Assembly (NCBI GenBank): GCA_002284615.2
Contig: MU069459.1
Span: 1,023,903-1,054,210 of the forward strand
Direction of reading: 5' to 3'
Length of the DNA: 30,308 nucleotides
DNA from: Dunaliella salina
Taxonomy: Eukaryota > Chlorophyta > Chlorophyceae > Chlamydomonadales > Dunaliellaceae
The notes beneath the pieces are model-generated. The model was not told where the DNA came from, did not search any database, and saw nothing but the letters and a program-made list of their open reading frames with translations. The position numbers and the translations under genes were made by a program. Of the stretch, positions 10,101-17,212 are shown piece by piece (positions within the stretch are counted from its first letter, which is position 1; every line of letters starts with the position of its first letter).

Positions 10101-13100
10101 GATTCTTGCACAGCTGGACGACTGAAAAAACAGGACAGAACTAGAGCTTAAAAGTCCCAGCTCTTGACCACCAAGCCTCTATACCCAACCACCCCCTGTA
10201 CCTGTAAATTGGATGCTTGTTAGTGGTTTGGAGTCCTTGTGACAAAAAACATTGACAAAAAATATCAGTGACAAAAAATATCATTGCAAAGAAATGGAGT
10301 GAAAGGGTGCCGTGGTTGATCAGGTATAGATTTCAGCCACTTCCCTTGAAGAGATTTCAGCACGAAGGTTGCCAAAAAGATCAAATGTTGACCTCCTTTT
10401 CTCCTAGTTTTTAACATGCAAGACGTCAGCATAACATATGGGGGTTACAAATACAAAATTTTGGAAGTAAAAAATGGCCCCCGGGTGGAGCTGTGGGGGC
10501 CAACTTAGGGTGATCTGAGGCCAGGAGAGTGACCTGAAAGCCTCCGATTTTCATGATTTTTTTGGTGAACATGATATTTTGTAAAATGAAAATGATTGGC
10601 ATGATTAGATTTTTGAAGAAAAGTTGGGAAGGATCATATCCAATGATATTGGGGAGTATAGTCCACCACTGAGATTCTTGCGCTTCCCTTGCGGCAACAG
10701 GCTGTTGTCTATCATTCACGGAGGATTTCAAATGAGGGGCTGGCTAGCACAATTATCATGCAAGAATGCCTAAGTAATGCTTGGCCTGCGTGCAGGCAGC
10801 ATTGCAGCTGTGATACCATGGCTGCTTGAGCGCAACGATTCAGGAGGGCTTACTAGCGTTATAGCAGTGGCATCAGTGGCTGCTCAAGAGCAGCGGTTGG
10901 GAAGAGCTCGCCGCTATTGCAACAACATTAAGGCTGCTCAAGAACAGCGGCTGAAGAAAGCTTATTAGAATTGCAGCAGAGATATCATGGTAGCTCATGT
11001 GCAGTGGGCTGAGGAAAACTTGCTAGCATAGCAGATGTAAGATCACCGCCGCTTAAGCGTATTATTGTGGCTGCCATTGCAGCAGGGGCATCGCAGGTGC
11101 TGAAGCGTGGCGGCTGGAAAAGCCTTGCTAGCAGCAGCATTGCAGCCCCTTGAGCACAGTGATTGAGGAGAGCTTATCAACATTGCAGCGAAGGCCTCAT
11201 GTTCCCTCAAGCACGGTTGCCATGGAGAGCTTGCTAGCGTTGCAGCAGGGACATCATGGCTGCTCAACAACGGTAGCTTAGGAGGGCTTACCAGCATTGC
11301 AGCAGTGACATCATGGCTGCTTAAACGCGGTGGCTGAGGTGTGCGTGCGCCCTGCGCGTCGCCAGCACTCCCGACACCAGCCTCTCCTTCCCAGGCCCAG
11401 CCGTGTCCATATGCCATAAGCCATCCAGAGCACTTGGCCTTCATAGCATCCAGGTCACACCGGGGAATGTGGAGTGCGAGTGTTGTGACCTGCCCCATCA
11501 TTGCTCCAGGGCCGAGGTGGCGCACAGCCTGCAAGCAAAAGGCAGTGCACACAGAGCCGAGGTGGCGCACAGCTTGCCAGTAAAAAGCCCTGCACAAATC
11601 TTTGTCCCATCCAGGTCGCATTGGGGAGTGTGGAGTGCAAGCGTTGTGACCTGCCCCATCATTGCCCACGGGCCGAGGTGGCACACAGCCTGCAAGCAAA
11701 AGGCAGTGCGTACGGAGCCAAACTGGCACGCAGCCTGTGACTAGAAAAGAAATGAGAAGTCTGTGCAGGCCATAGCAAGCAACCCTCCAGATCCCCATCA
11801 GGCCTGTTCCTGGCTCTCTCCTAGGCTAGCTGTGTCTCAAGTGTTGGTTCTGAGGGCATTCTGATGAGGCCTCTAGCTTTCCAGTTAGAGGACATTCCCT
11901 TAATGCGCGCGGCCTTTGGCTTGTGTAGACTTCACCTTTCTTTTCTTTCTCTGTGCAGGCCAGAGGCTGCGTGCAAGTGAGGTCCCATAACTGAAAGCTA
12001 GCAAGGGCCTCATGGGCCCCCAAAATCTACTTTAGACACAGCTAGCCCAAGGGAAAGCCAGATGCAAGCAGAGCAATGCGGTTTTGAGGGCCTTCTGGTG
12101 AGGCCGCTGCTACCTTGCTTGCTTGCTCGCTTGTTAGTTAATGGACCTTCCCTTAATGCACGCAGCCTCTGGCTTGCGTGGACTTTTCTTTTCTTTTCTT
12201 TTTGCTGTGCGAAGCAAAGCAAGATGCCACAAAGCCCTGCATGCAAAAGGCATCATTGATGGAGGGGGGCAAACTGCTCCAGGAAAGCCACCCACGAAAG
12301 CTATGCTGCCGCTACACCCTCCTATATGTGTGTGCAAGCAATCAAAATGGTCAACAAGGCAGCAACTAGAAAAGAAAAACTACGTAGGCAGAGAAACCCT
12401 CCCTACATCAATTAAGGAAAAGGAGACACATTGGCTCAAAAGAGAGCCGTGTGCCCCCTCCACCACAAGGTATGAAAAAGAGAATGCTAATGTGGATCTG
12501 GAGGGTTACTAGAAGCACCTGGCTCTAGAACCTGGCAGTTGGAAGTATTCTTGTTTTCAATAGCGCGGCGTGTGGAGACTAGTTTGTGGGCATATTGAAC
12601 AGAATGGGCATGAAGTTGTTGAGCAAGCTTCGTGGCACGCTGGTGATCCAATCCTAGTTGTTTGAATTGCTTTAGGGTATGCTCAGTGTAAATAGTTCCA
12701 CCTACACCCAGGAGAATAGGGTGAATTGTAACAGCTTTAGCATTAACAAGTTTACAAAGGTCTGCGTGCTGCTGCTTTGCCGCGTTCAACTGATGCTCTG
12801 GCCTTGTGCCTTCACAGAACTTGATTTCTATTAGGTGCACATGGCGTTCATTTGCACGAAGTTCATGGGGTTGCCTCATGCGACTAGTTCTGGTGGTCCT
12901 CCGTGAGGAGCTGCGCAAAGCAACTAATATGGTTGCACGGGAAGTGCTGCACGCTTTTTTTCTTCACAGAATGCTTGTTACTTTGGCCTCTAGCTAGCAC
13001 CAACCTAATTTTCCTTTTTTCCTTGAGCAAGCTTCATGCGATAATGACTGCATTTATGCTTGATTGATGGCTGGAGCATGCATCTTTATTTCAAAAAAGG

Positions 13101-16100
13101 ACTGGCGCAGAACAGGAATTCACCCAGTCCAAAGGGGGCAATCTGGCCTTTGTTTACATATATATATATAAAGTACAGAGTAGTACCATCGCATCATGCA
13201 ACGTTGATATGACAGCCCACCTGCCAAAGGTGTGAAACATCAAGGCAGCAAGGAATGGCATCCTAGGAGGGGTGCTTCAGGACAAAGCAAAGTACAGGAT
13301 CAAGCAGCCTCCTGCAAAAGCATGCTTACCTGGTGAATCGCACAGCTTGCTGAACGCACAGATTGGAATGCTTTCCAAAAGCTGTTGTCGGATGGCTTGA
13401 CCGCAATCTGAAGGTGTTGTGTTTGTGAATGTTGATTGGAGCAGTGACTGGCGTACAGTGGGTCCATGCAGCAGTTGTAGAAAACACAGGGACCATGTTA
13501 AAACATAGTCCATGAAGCACGCCGCACAGACATGAATGGATTTGAGGGTCCATGCAGCAAATGCAGAAAGCACAAGGACCAGGTGAGATCCGTGACAGAG
13601 ACCTACCGACAAGTGTGCAAAGCGTTGGCGCTGGTCTTCAAAAGTCAAAGGTGCTGCGAGCTGCACACCCTTTGTGCCTTCAGCTTCGGGCTGAACACAG
13701 CGATTGTCCGTCCCAACCACACTTGATGAAAGAGTTATGTGAGCGGGCTGCATCATGTCTCTGCCGTAGAAAACACCATGGGGGGGGTGGTAGGTCCTTG
13801 CAGGGTTGATCTGGGAGGCGTAGAGCCTTGACAGCTCACACAAAATGAAGGCAGAGGTGAAGCCGTCTGCAAGTGAGATTACAAGGTTTACAAAATCACA
13901 ACAAAGGAGACGTCTGTCAAAATGGGGTGGGTAGGTGCTGGCAGGCTGGGAGGCGGAGAGCCTTGACTGCTCATGCAAAATAAAGGCAGAGGTACAGCTG
14001 TCTGCAAGCAAGGGAGCAACAGCTTGGACTTGTACGCTTGTTTTCAAAACTGCACCTAAAGCCAGCGCATCGCATCAGTGCCTATACTCCTTATTCAGAT
14101 TAGCTCACACCAAATGAAGGCATAGGTGAAGCCGTCTGTGAGTGAGGTTTTCAAGGTTTTCAAGGTGAACAAGAAAGGAGTCATCAGTTAAAATGCATGA
14201 CTCCTGGACTACTGCAAGTGAGGGGGCAAAAGCTTGGATTGGTCATGGGATGTGCAGGAGAAGCAATTCTTATTCTTTGTCAGTGAACCCTAACACAAAC
14301 ATTCTTGTGCAGTAAGGCCACATCAACGTGAAAGCCAAAGGAGGCAGATTCCTTTGATAAACGATGTAAGAAGTTGCATCATGCATGCTGCAAAAGCCAA
14401 AATCTACACGGTGGATGCTAACAAAGCCGATGGATTCTTCTGTATTTAGACAAGTATATCCTCCAGTAAACAAGGCTTTAATATGGATTTCCAGTTACAG
14501 CCATTGTGGTCACTCATCCAGAAAACTTATTTTGTCCAGGTACTTCAACAAAGCATTGCAAGAGACAACAGCCAAACAATTAACTACCGCCCCAAAATTT
14601 CTTTTGATTGCAGACATACTGCCTTTGATTGGGAACCTGTTGGTGCTAATACAATGCAATGAGATGCCGTGTGTTTCATTGAGAGCCTGTTTGCAATACC
14701 TGCAATGCAATGAGATGCCGTGATGCCTATGATGGAGCTGCCATCCGACAAGTGGCTGATTTGAACCTGTGAATGAGGAGTAGATGAAAGAAGGAGGCAA
14801 GTCACAAAAATGATTTTTTGCTGTTGGTTCTGTTCTTTGGCTATGCCTGTACGTAGCCAAAGGGCCCATTAGCTTATGTATGGGACCTCGACACATTTGT
14901 GTGACCTGACAGCATTACGAAGGCTTGATGTTTACTGAATGAGACCCAACGGGCCCATACCTTAGCCAATGGCTCTTGTCCACGATGCATTTCAGAGGCA
15001 TCTAAAGCCTGCAAAGAAAGATACAGGCACAGAAGATCAGACAGATGCATGAAATGCTACAGCATTAAAAGCTTTTGCTTGTGCACCTTCAAAAAGGTCA
15101 GACCCGCAAGGAAATAAAGGGAAAAAAGATGTTCTAACCTGCAATCCTGGATGCATTGAGTCCATTTTTACACCACCCCTTCATTCAAAACAAGCAAGTA
15201 TTAGCGGGACACAGCCAGCCCTGTTGGGCAGTCATGATGTCAATTAACGACTTTGCATCCAAAAAATAAAAGCCACACCTGGAGGTGGAATGGCAAAGAA
15301 TCCATGTTGCTGGACGTCATTGCATGCCCTGTGCGCCCGTAGATGGCGGCCTGCGCACCTCTCATGTCCATACCCTCAAGGTTGACCTGCAGGTGCAAGG
15401 ACAGGAAATGATGTACGGTTTGGTGGGACGCACTATTCATGTCAGCGCTGAGTGTTGGGTCTTCCTTGATGCACGCTGGTAGGTGAAGACTTTTTCCTGT
15501 GGTTTTAACTTTTTTATCCTTGGCAGGCTTTTCACTGGTGAGAACCTTCTTACTTGTTCTCACTGCCCATGTCCCTCTTCTTCCTCATTTATTTTCCCTC
15601 TCCGTTTGGCAAGTTTGCAGCTGTGCTACTCTGTGTCAATGAGGTATAGACCTCGTCACCACCTCCCCAAAAACACCAGCTCCAAAAGGAACTCTGCAGT
15701 TGTGGTCGCTCAGTCTTTGTGTTTGTCTTATCATTGCCTCACATCCAGAGTGAGAAGAGGACAGAGGCCTCAAATGGTGCATGTCCCTTGTACCCAGTCT
15801 CGACTGTCTGCTGCCTTCCCTTTCACACCCTGTACATAGGGACTCCTAGAGTCACCTTCTACTAGCGATTCTTAAGGAGCACATCATTTATTTCATGGTA
15901 CAATCACGTGTAGTGATCACCTCGACAAGCGGCACGCCTGAGCCAATCCCTGGCTCGGCAACAATGACGTAGCTAGGCTTCCACTCAGCACCACTCTCGC
16001 TTTTGATCCCTGCTCCCCTTATGGTGTGGCAGCCCCCCTGTCTGCTGCCAGCGCTGTGTTGGCTTTGCTGCAAATATTTGCGGGCTGCTTGGCTGTTGAT

Positions 16101-17212
16101 GGGGAGCATCCTGTGAGCAGTGCAGCACAGAATAAAACACAGAGTGTACAAAGGGCATTGTTTGCACATGAGCCTGCATCCTTCGCTTGTGCTTTTGTCT
16201 CAGCTGAGTGTCTCTTGGACTGCCTTTGATGTGCCTCCCAAAAAAGAGAGCATCCCAATTATGCCAGTTACCACTGCACGGAGAATCATATTCGTGCCGG
16301 TTACCACTACGCTTGTGAAATGTCACATGAGCATTGCGCAGCGCATGGAACAACTGATTTGTCATTTCTGCCCACCTGCCGCTCAGCCAAGGGTAGATCA
16401 CCAGGAGCTGCTTCAAAGCCTCACAAAATGGTTCAAATTGGATGGCATGTCCTGGCCCAACCACTGTCGCTACACACACTGTGGTGTTGAAGACCTCGGG
16501 GATTGAATCCATTGGATTGACCTGGTAACCAGGCAATCCACCCAAGTGCTGTCATAATTGGGCAATTGAAAAATAATCACGAGCAGGGTCTTGTGCCCGA
16601 ATTGTTGATAAAGGCTGTCAATCATGCCGTGCCTGGGGTGGGGTCAAAGTTTGCCAGCTTGGCAGTATGCACAGGTAACCTTTAGAGTGTTTCATTATGT
16701 ATCATTAAGAAAATTTCTGTGCATGTCCTTCCTTAGTTGAGTGTGCTGTCATTTTATTTGTGTGTTGATGAGGAGCATGCTTATCCTGCTTGCAAACATT
16801 GCATATGCAAGCACATAAAAACTTTGCTAAGCACCTTTTCTACCAGCAACGCGTCCTCTTTGGATGGCTGGCTTTCCCATCGCACCCAGCACTTGTTGCG
16901 AACATGGATACTGGGGAGATCTGGTGGCCGCTTGTGAGCAGTGTGTCCACTGTGTCCAGCTCCACCACTCTTGACACCTTGTAAAGAAAAGGCATTCCCA
17001 AACTGTGCATCCACGCCTTGCAGATCCTGTCGCAAAAAAGAGGGGAAGCAGCGCGCAAGCCAGCCAGCGCGCTTTGGCTCATCAACACCTGTTGACAGCA
17101 TGTTTGAGTGGTCATCAGCAGATAACAAGTTTGCAACAGCCGTATGCACAGGCAACAGTTTCAATGGAAGGTCTCGTTGCAGGATAAGTTTTGTGCTTGC
17201 AGCGTTTCCCAT
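1102..17212 (-). CDS. HXXXD-type (BAHD-like) acyltransferase, 15 exons, 3' end off the left edge
   Basis: Likely transfers an acyl group from a CoA thioester; the substrate cannot be read from sequence. Exons in transcript order: 17212-16835, 16548-16376, 16017-15921, 15386-15279, 15008-14961, 14766-14700, 13866-13607, 13407-13330, 11528-11292, 9376-9255, 8613-8533, 5498-5395, 2379-2316, 1571-1446, 1191-1102. All join in one frame (677 codons, no stop). Donors are GT except exon 11, where GC (AG|GCAAGT) fits the phase. Motifs in family order: YPWLSGR ending exon 2; GVPLVE; VQISHLSDGSSIIG; catalytic H287 and D291-G292 (HCIADG, split by intron 6); LHIPRCDLDAMK; SSHDVTAAML; RGRPLP; YLGN; LTSW; then SFG at 657-659 replacing DFG. 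I chose ATG 17212 because it gives MGNAASTK, a myristoylation-type start; an in-frame ATG lies at 17224. It is longer than plant BAHD enzymes (about 450 residues). The last exon was not found. Family 0.85; exons 8 and 12 are the least certain. Confidence 0.85.
2800..2884. repeat. Foldback inverted repeat (MITE-like)
   Basis: A 19-bp perfect inverted repeat: GTTGCCCCCAACTTGCAAG at 2800-2818 and its reverse complement at 2866-2884, separated by 47 bp. Weaker pairing (CTTCAG with CTGAGCTTG) extends into the loop. It lies in intron 12 of the acyltransferase just before the hAT-like element, and may be a small foldback element. No target-site duplication was confirmed. Confidence 0.8.
3348..3640 (-). 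pseudogene. BED zinc-finger fragment of a hAT-type transposase
   Basis: The minus frame reads through CKLCEHVYHDDAWRIRQHFL and then a further Cys in VAGSGVASC. This matches the BED finger of hAT transposases (C-x2-C, then R-I-[KR]-x-H-L and G-x-V-x-x-C), which binds the transposon ends. Only the N-terminal DNA-binding region is present; no RNase-H-like catalytic domain follows, so the copy is dead or was captured as a fragment. It lies within intron 12 of the acyltransferase. Confidence 0.65.
3680..3696 (+). other. tRNA-like T-arm / Pol III B-box
   Basis: CCAGGTTCGAATCCTGG is a 5-bp stem closing a TTCGAAT loop and contains a perfect B-box (GGTTCGAATCC, 3683-3693). A G-rich stretch upstream could pair with the CCCCCCACCC that follows. 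I could not build a D-arm or anticodon arm, so this is a tRNA-derived remnant, not a tRNA gene. It sits beside the BED fragment. Confidence 0.4.
4530..4640 (-). mobile_element. SINE-like family 1 copy
   Basis: Reverse-strand copy. The A-rich end (GAAAAGAAAAAACAAAG) is followed by the family core CAGGCCAGAGACTGCGTGCC, GGGAAGGTCCCCTAA and GCTAGCAGGGGCC. The same core recurs near 5045, 9505, 11820-12203, 18485, 25085 and 28690. It is short and non-coding. No Pol III promoter box was recognised. Confidence 0.75.
4866..5395. repeat. Minisatellite copying the 3' border of acyltransferase exon 12
   Basis: Degenerate tandem units with a period of about 143 bp for the best two (starting near 5140 and 5284, then the exon itself from about 5427). 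On the minus strand each unit carries exon-like sequence and a donor-like site: CTG|GTGAGTG at the exon end (5395), TTGG|GTGAGTG near 5258 and CTG|GTGAGTG near 4913. A SINE is inserted at 5045-5135. Only the unit at 5395 joins in phase with its neighbours. Confidence 0.7.
5045..5135 (-). mobile_element. SINE-like family 1 copy
   Basis: AAAATAAAACTTTACACAGG leads into the core GCCAGAGGCCACGTGCATTC, then AGGACCCCTAACTTGCTAGC and GGGCCTCACC. It interrupts the minisatellite next to exon 12, so it inserted after that repeat began to expand. Confidence 0.75.
5675..6052 (+). pseudogene. LINE family A C-terminal domain, open fragment (copy 2)
   Basis: Open for 125 codons to TGA at 6050-6052. It begins just upstream of HIHLVEVKYCEDTQP, continues with LHTILLGVGGVIYTPHSLE and KLHAHSVLYAYKFASTRRAL, and ends in SNPPDPH. 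The same ending and E-x-K motif occur in other copies here. The conserved HL-[IV]-E-[IV]-K-[FY]-C resembles the E-x-K half of PD-(D/E)XK nuclease folds, so this may be the element's endonuclease domain; that is inference. No reverse transcriptase is present in the window. It lies antisense in intron 11 of the acyltransferase. Confidence 0.75.
6053..6235 (+). mobile_element. LINE family A 3' untranslated tail
   Basis: The tail follows the stop codon and ends in CTCCTTAATTGATGTGGGGA, CACTGCCTGCGTAG and TTTTTCTTTTCTTTTC. The reverse complement of the same tail sits at 12360-12440. Tail-only pieces occur near 8325, 18655 and 25370. Confidence 0.75.
6655..7350. repeat. Degenerate minisatellite region (TTGTGCAGGGACC type)
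   Basis: Several imperfect tandem periods overlap. GTCCATTGCGCAG-type units are 53 bp apart near 6661 and 6714. A unit of about 126 bp beginning at the pyrimidine-rich CAGACTTTTCTTTTC recurs near 6812 and 6938. A third type (CTTTTGTGGAATGCAAGG) is spaced about 105 bp. I see no coding exon. It lies in intron 11 of the acyltransferase and may be further border-derived repeat whose source exon I did not identify. Confidence 0.65.
7351..8120. other. Intronic sequence, no gene seen
   Basis: Part of intron 11 of the acyltransferase. There is a short SINE-like tail near 7525-7570 (AAGAAAAGGAAAGAAAGG then GTCTATGCGGGCCGCC). A short direct repeat (AGCA-GCA-TGCAAA/AAGATAAGCAA) lies near 7703-7762. No exon with usable splice sites was recognised. 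Confidence 0.4.
8125..8240 (-). mobile_element. SINE-like family 2 copy
   Basis: Core ACAGCCAGCATGCGTTAAAG followed by CCCAACAGTCAGCGCTG and GGCCCACCA. The same core is found near 15415-15490 (plus), 23225-23345 (minus), 25490-25605 (minus) and 26255-26375 (plus). At 23.2 and 26.2 kb it is joined to LINE family B sequence. Confidence 0.7.
8325..8420 (-). mobile_element. LINE family A tail fragment
   Basis: Matches the reverse-strand tail at 12366-12440: GGCAGATAAAATTCTCCCTG, then AAAGGGAGACACA and GGCTCAAAGAGC. No coding part is attached. Confidence 0.55.
8580..9115. repeat. Copies of the 5' border of acyltransferase exon 11
   Basis: On the minus strand, CAGAACTG(C/G)AG followed by CAATCTTGGCC and a G-rich run occurs three times. 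Exon starts, or their equivalents, fall at 8613, 8942 and 9059. The copy at 8613 leads into the YLGN exon; the other two lie upstream in intron 10 and lead to stops or unrelated sequence. An 8783-8910 stretch repeats the sequence after 9110 (AGCGTCAGTCACTCA, GATAACCTT), so longer segments were duplicated too. Confidence 0.75.
8665..8750 (+). repeat. Interspersed repeat family 3
   Basis: GGTAAGGTAAGGCAAAAG, then TCTGCCTACAGGGGCAGCTG, GCAGGAACACAGA. The same block occurs at 23080-23165 and, reversed, at 24775-24870. A short reversed end lies near 24505-24545. Possibly another SINE-like family; its ends are undefined. Confidence 0.6.
9505..9620 (+). mobile_element. SINE-like family 1 copy
   Basis: Full family order in forward orientation: GTGAGGCCTCTGCTAGC, an internal CTTGCTGG-type repeat, GGGACCTTCCCTTAATGCAC, GCGGCCTCTGGCTTGAGTGG and a tail of TTTTCTTTTCTTTTCT. 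It lies in intron 9 of the acyltransferase. Confidence 0.8.
9621..10190. other. Intronic sequence with a small hairpin
   Basis: No exon was recognised. An imperfect inverted repeat, CTGTGTGTGGCA (from about 9870) and TGCCACACAGC (to about 9912), encloses CCTAATTAGG, itself palindromic. This could be a structured RNA or the centre of a small element; I could not match it to a known RNA. Confidence 0.35.
10195..10670 (-). mobile_element. hAT-like element, internally deleted copy
   Basis: Matches both outer parts of 2950-4010 but joins them directly near 10440, where the other copy has about 650 bp including the BED finger. It contains a short extra duplication (GACAAAAAA(C/T)AT units near 10241-10285). 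This is the expected structure of a non-autonomous derivative. Confidence 0.6.
10780..11335. repeat. Minisatellite copying the 3' border of acyltransferase exon 9
   Basis: About nine degenerate units of roughly 60 bp. On the minus strand each resembles the last exon-9 codons (AGCAGCCATGATGTCACTGC, encoding SSHDVTA) plus the start of the intron. The unit ending at 11292 has an intact CTG|GTAAGC donor and joins exon 10 in phase. The next unit reads CTAGCAAG at the same place, and others are more degraded. The array fills the start of intron 9. Confidence 0.8.
11430..11745. repeat. Duplicated 5' part of acyltransferase exon 9
   Basis: On the minus strand TTTTGCTTGCAG followed by GCTGTG(C/T)GCCACCTCGGCCC occurs with exon starts at 11528 and 11689, 161 bp apart. 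The upstream copy runs through GCAATGATGGGGCAGGTCAC and CGACCTGGATG and then diverges. Shorter pieces of the same border lie near 11553-11580 and 11727. The copy at 11528 continues into the full exon; the 11689 copy does not. Confidence 0.85.
11820..11951 (+). mobile_element. SINE-like family 1 copy (left arm of inverted pair)
   Basis: GGCTAGCTGTGTCTCAAG at the 5' end, then TGAGGCCTCTAGCTTTCC, GGACATTCCCTTAATGCGCG, GCGGCCTTTGGCTTGTGTAG and a CTTTCTTTTC tail. The tail runs directly into a copy in the opposite orientation. Confidence 0.8.
11952..12060 (-). mobile_element. SINE-like family 1 copy (right arm of inverted pair)
   Basis: CTGTGCAGGCCAGAGGCTGC at the start and AGACACAGCTAGCCC at the end are the reverse complement of the preceding copy. 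The two tails meet near 11951, giving an inverted pair of about 240 bp in intron 8. Confidence 0.8.
12070..12203 (+). mobile_element. SINE-like family 1 copy
   Basis: Third family-1 copy in this cluster: GGTGAGGCCGCTGCTACC, GGACCTTCCCTTAATGCACG, CAGCCTCTGGCTTGCGTGG and TTTTCTTTTCTTTTC. Very close in sequence to the copy at 9505-9620. Confidence 0.8.
12360..12870 (-). mobile_element. LINE family A 3' end (copy 3)
   Basis: Reverse-strand tail (AAAAGAAAAACTACGTAGGC at the low end), then a coding segment ending at a stop at 12487-12489. It encodes HVHLIEIKFCEGTRP, LLGVGGTIYTEHTLKQF, LHAHSVQYAHKLVSTRRA and SNPPDPH. It is open over more than 110 codons, so this copy is fairly recent. It lies in intron 8 of the acyltransferase, in the gene's orientation. 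Confidence 0.8.
13158..13172. repeat. Short (AT)n run
   Basis: TATATATATATA within intron 8 of the acyltransferase; too short to say more. Confidence 0.8.
13867..14160. repeat. Two decayed copies of the start of acyltransferase exon 7
   Basis: On the minus strand, CAG|AC followed by an exon-7-like start occurs with acceptors leading to 14135, 14001 and 13866, about 135 bp apart. The copies would read DGFTYAFIWCEL then stop, DSCTSAFILHEQSRLSAS, and DGFTSAFILCELSRLYAS. The last is the real exon with a good donor at 13606. The first two lack a recognisable donor. D is the catalytic aspartate of HXXXD. Confidence 0.85.
14270..14439 (-). pseudogene. Misplaced acyltransferase C-terminal-like exon in intron 6
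   Basis: An open stretch from an acceptor-like ATACAG (exon would start at 14439) to TAA at 14270-14272. It includes IHRVDFG, YIVYQRNLPPLAFTLMWPY and FVLGFTDKE before the stop. VDFG recalls the DFG segment near the C-terminus of BAHD enzymes, yet it lies between the exons for HCIA and DG. It is phase-compatible with exon 6, so a truncated transcript is possible. It could equally be a relic of a duplicated gene or chance. Confidence 0.4.
14652..14722. repeat. Duplicated 3' border of acyltransferase exon 6
   Basis: CAATGCAATGAGATGCCGTG occurs at 14703-14722, within the exon coding for the HXXXD histidine, and again unchanged at 14652-14671 in the intron. The offset is 51 bp. On the minus strand the exon copy ends GCAG|GTATTG, whereas the intronic copy reads TTGTATTAG and has no donor. 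Confidence 0.9.
15415..15490 (+). mobile_element. SINE-like family 2 fragment
   Basis: CATGTCAGCGCTGAGTGTTG, GGTCTTCCTTGATGCACGCT and GGTAGGTGAAGACTTTTTCC match the reverse complement of the family-2 core near 25520. It lies in intron 3 of the acyltransferase, just upstream of exon 4. Confidence 0.6.

Noticed and set aside
10029..10124. Plus-strand KKKEYKDALRRGGKVLDLF-type open stretch after ATACAG
   Set aside because: Protein-like, but short, isolated inside an acyltransferase intron, and with no partner exon or family match.
12010..12246. SKVDFGGP on the minus strand as the acyltransferase DFG segment
   Set aside because: The sequence belongs to a SINE-1 copy and is not in gene order; exon 15 carries the corresponding SFG segment.
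13140..13224. Minus-strand VISTLHDAMVLLC after a GGCAG acceptor, resembling the ST-x-DA-x-x-A segment of BAHD enzymes
   Set aside because: It is out of phase with exon 8, runs into an (AT)n tract, and the exon 9 end (SSHDVTAAML) supplies this segment in the right place and phase.
16018..16375. Open minus-strand frame through acyltransferase intron 2
   Set aside because: The joined product LSGR-GAGIKSESG gives the family pattern, whereas the read-through sequence does not.
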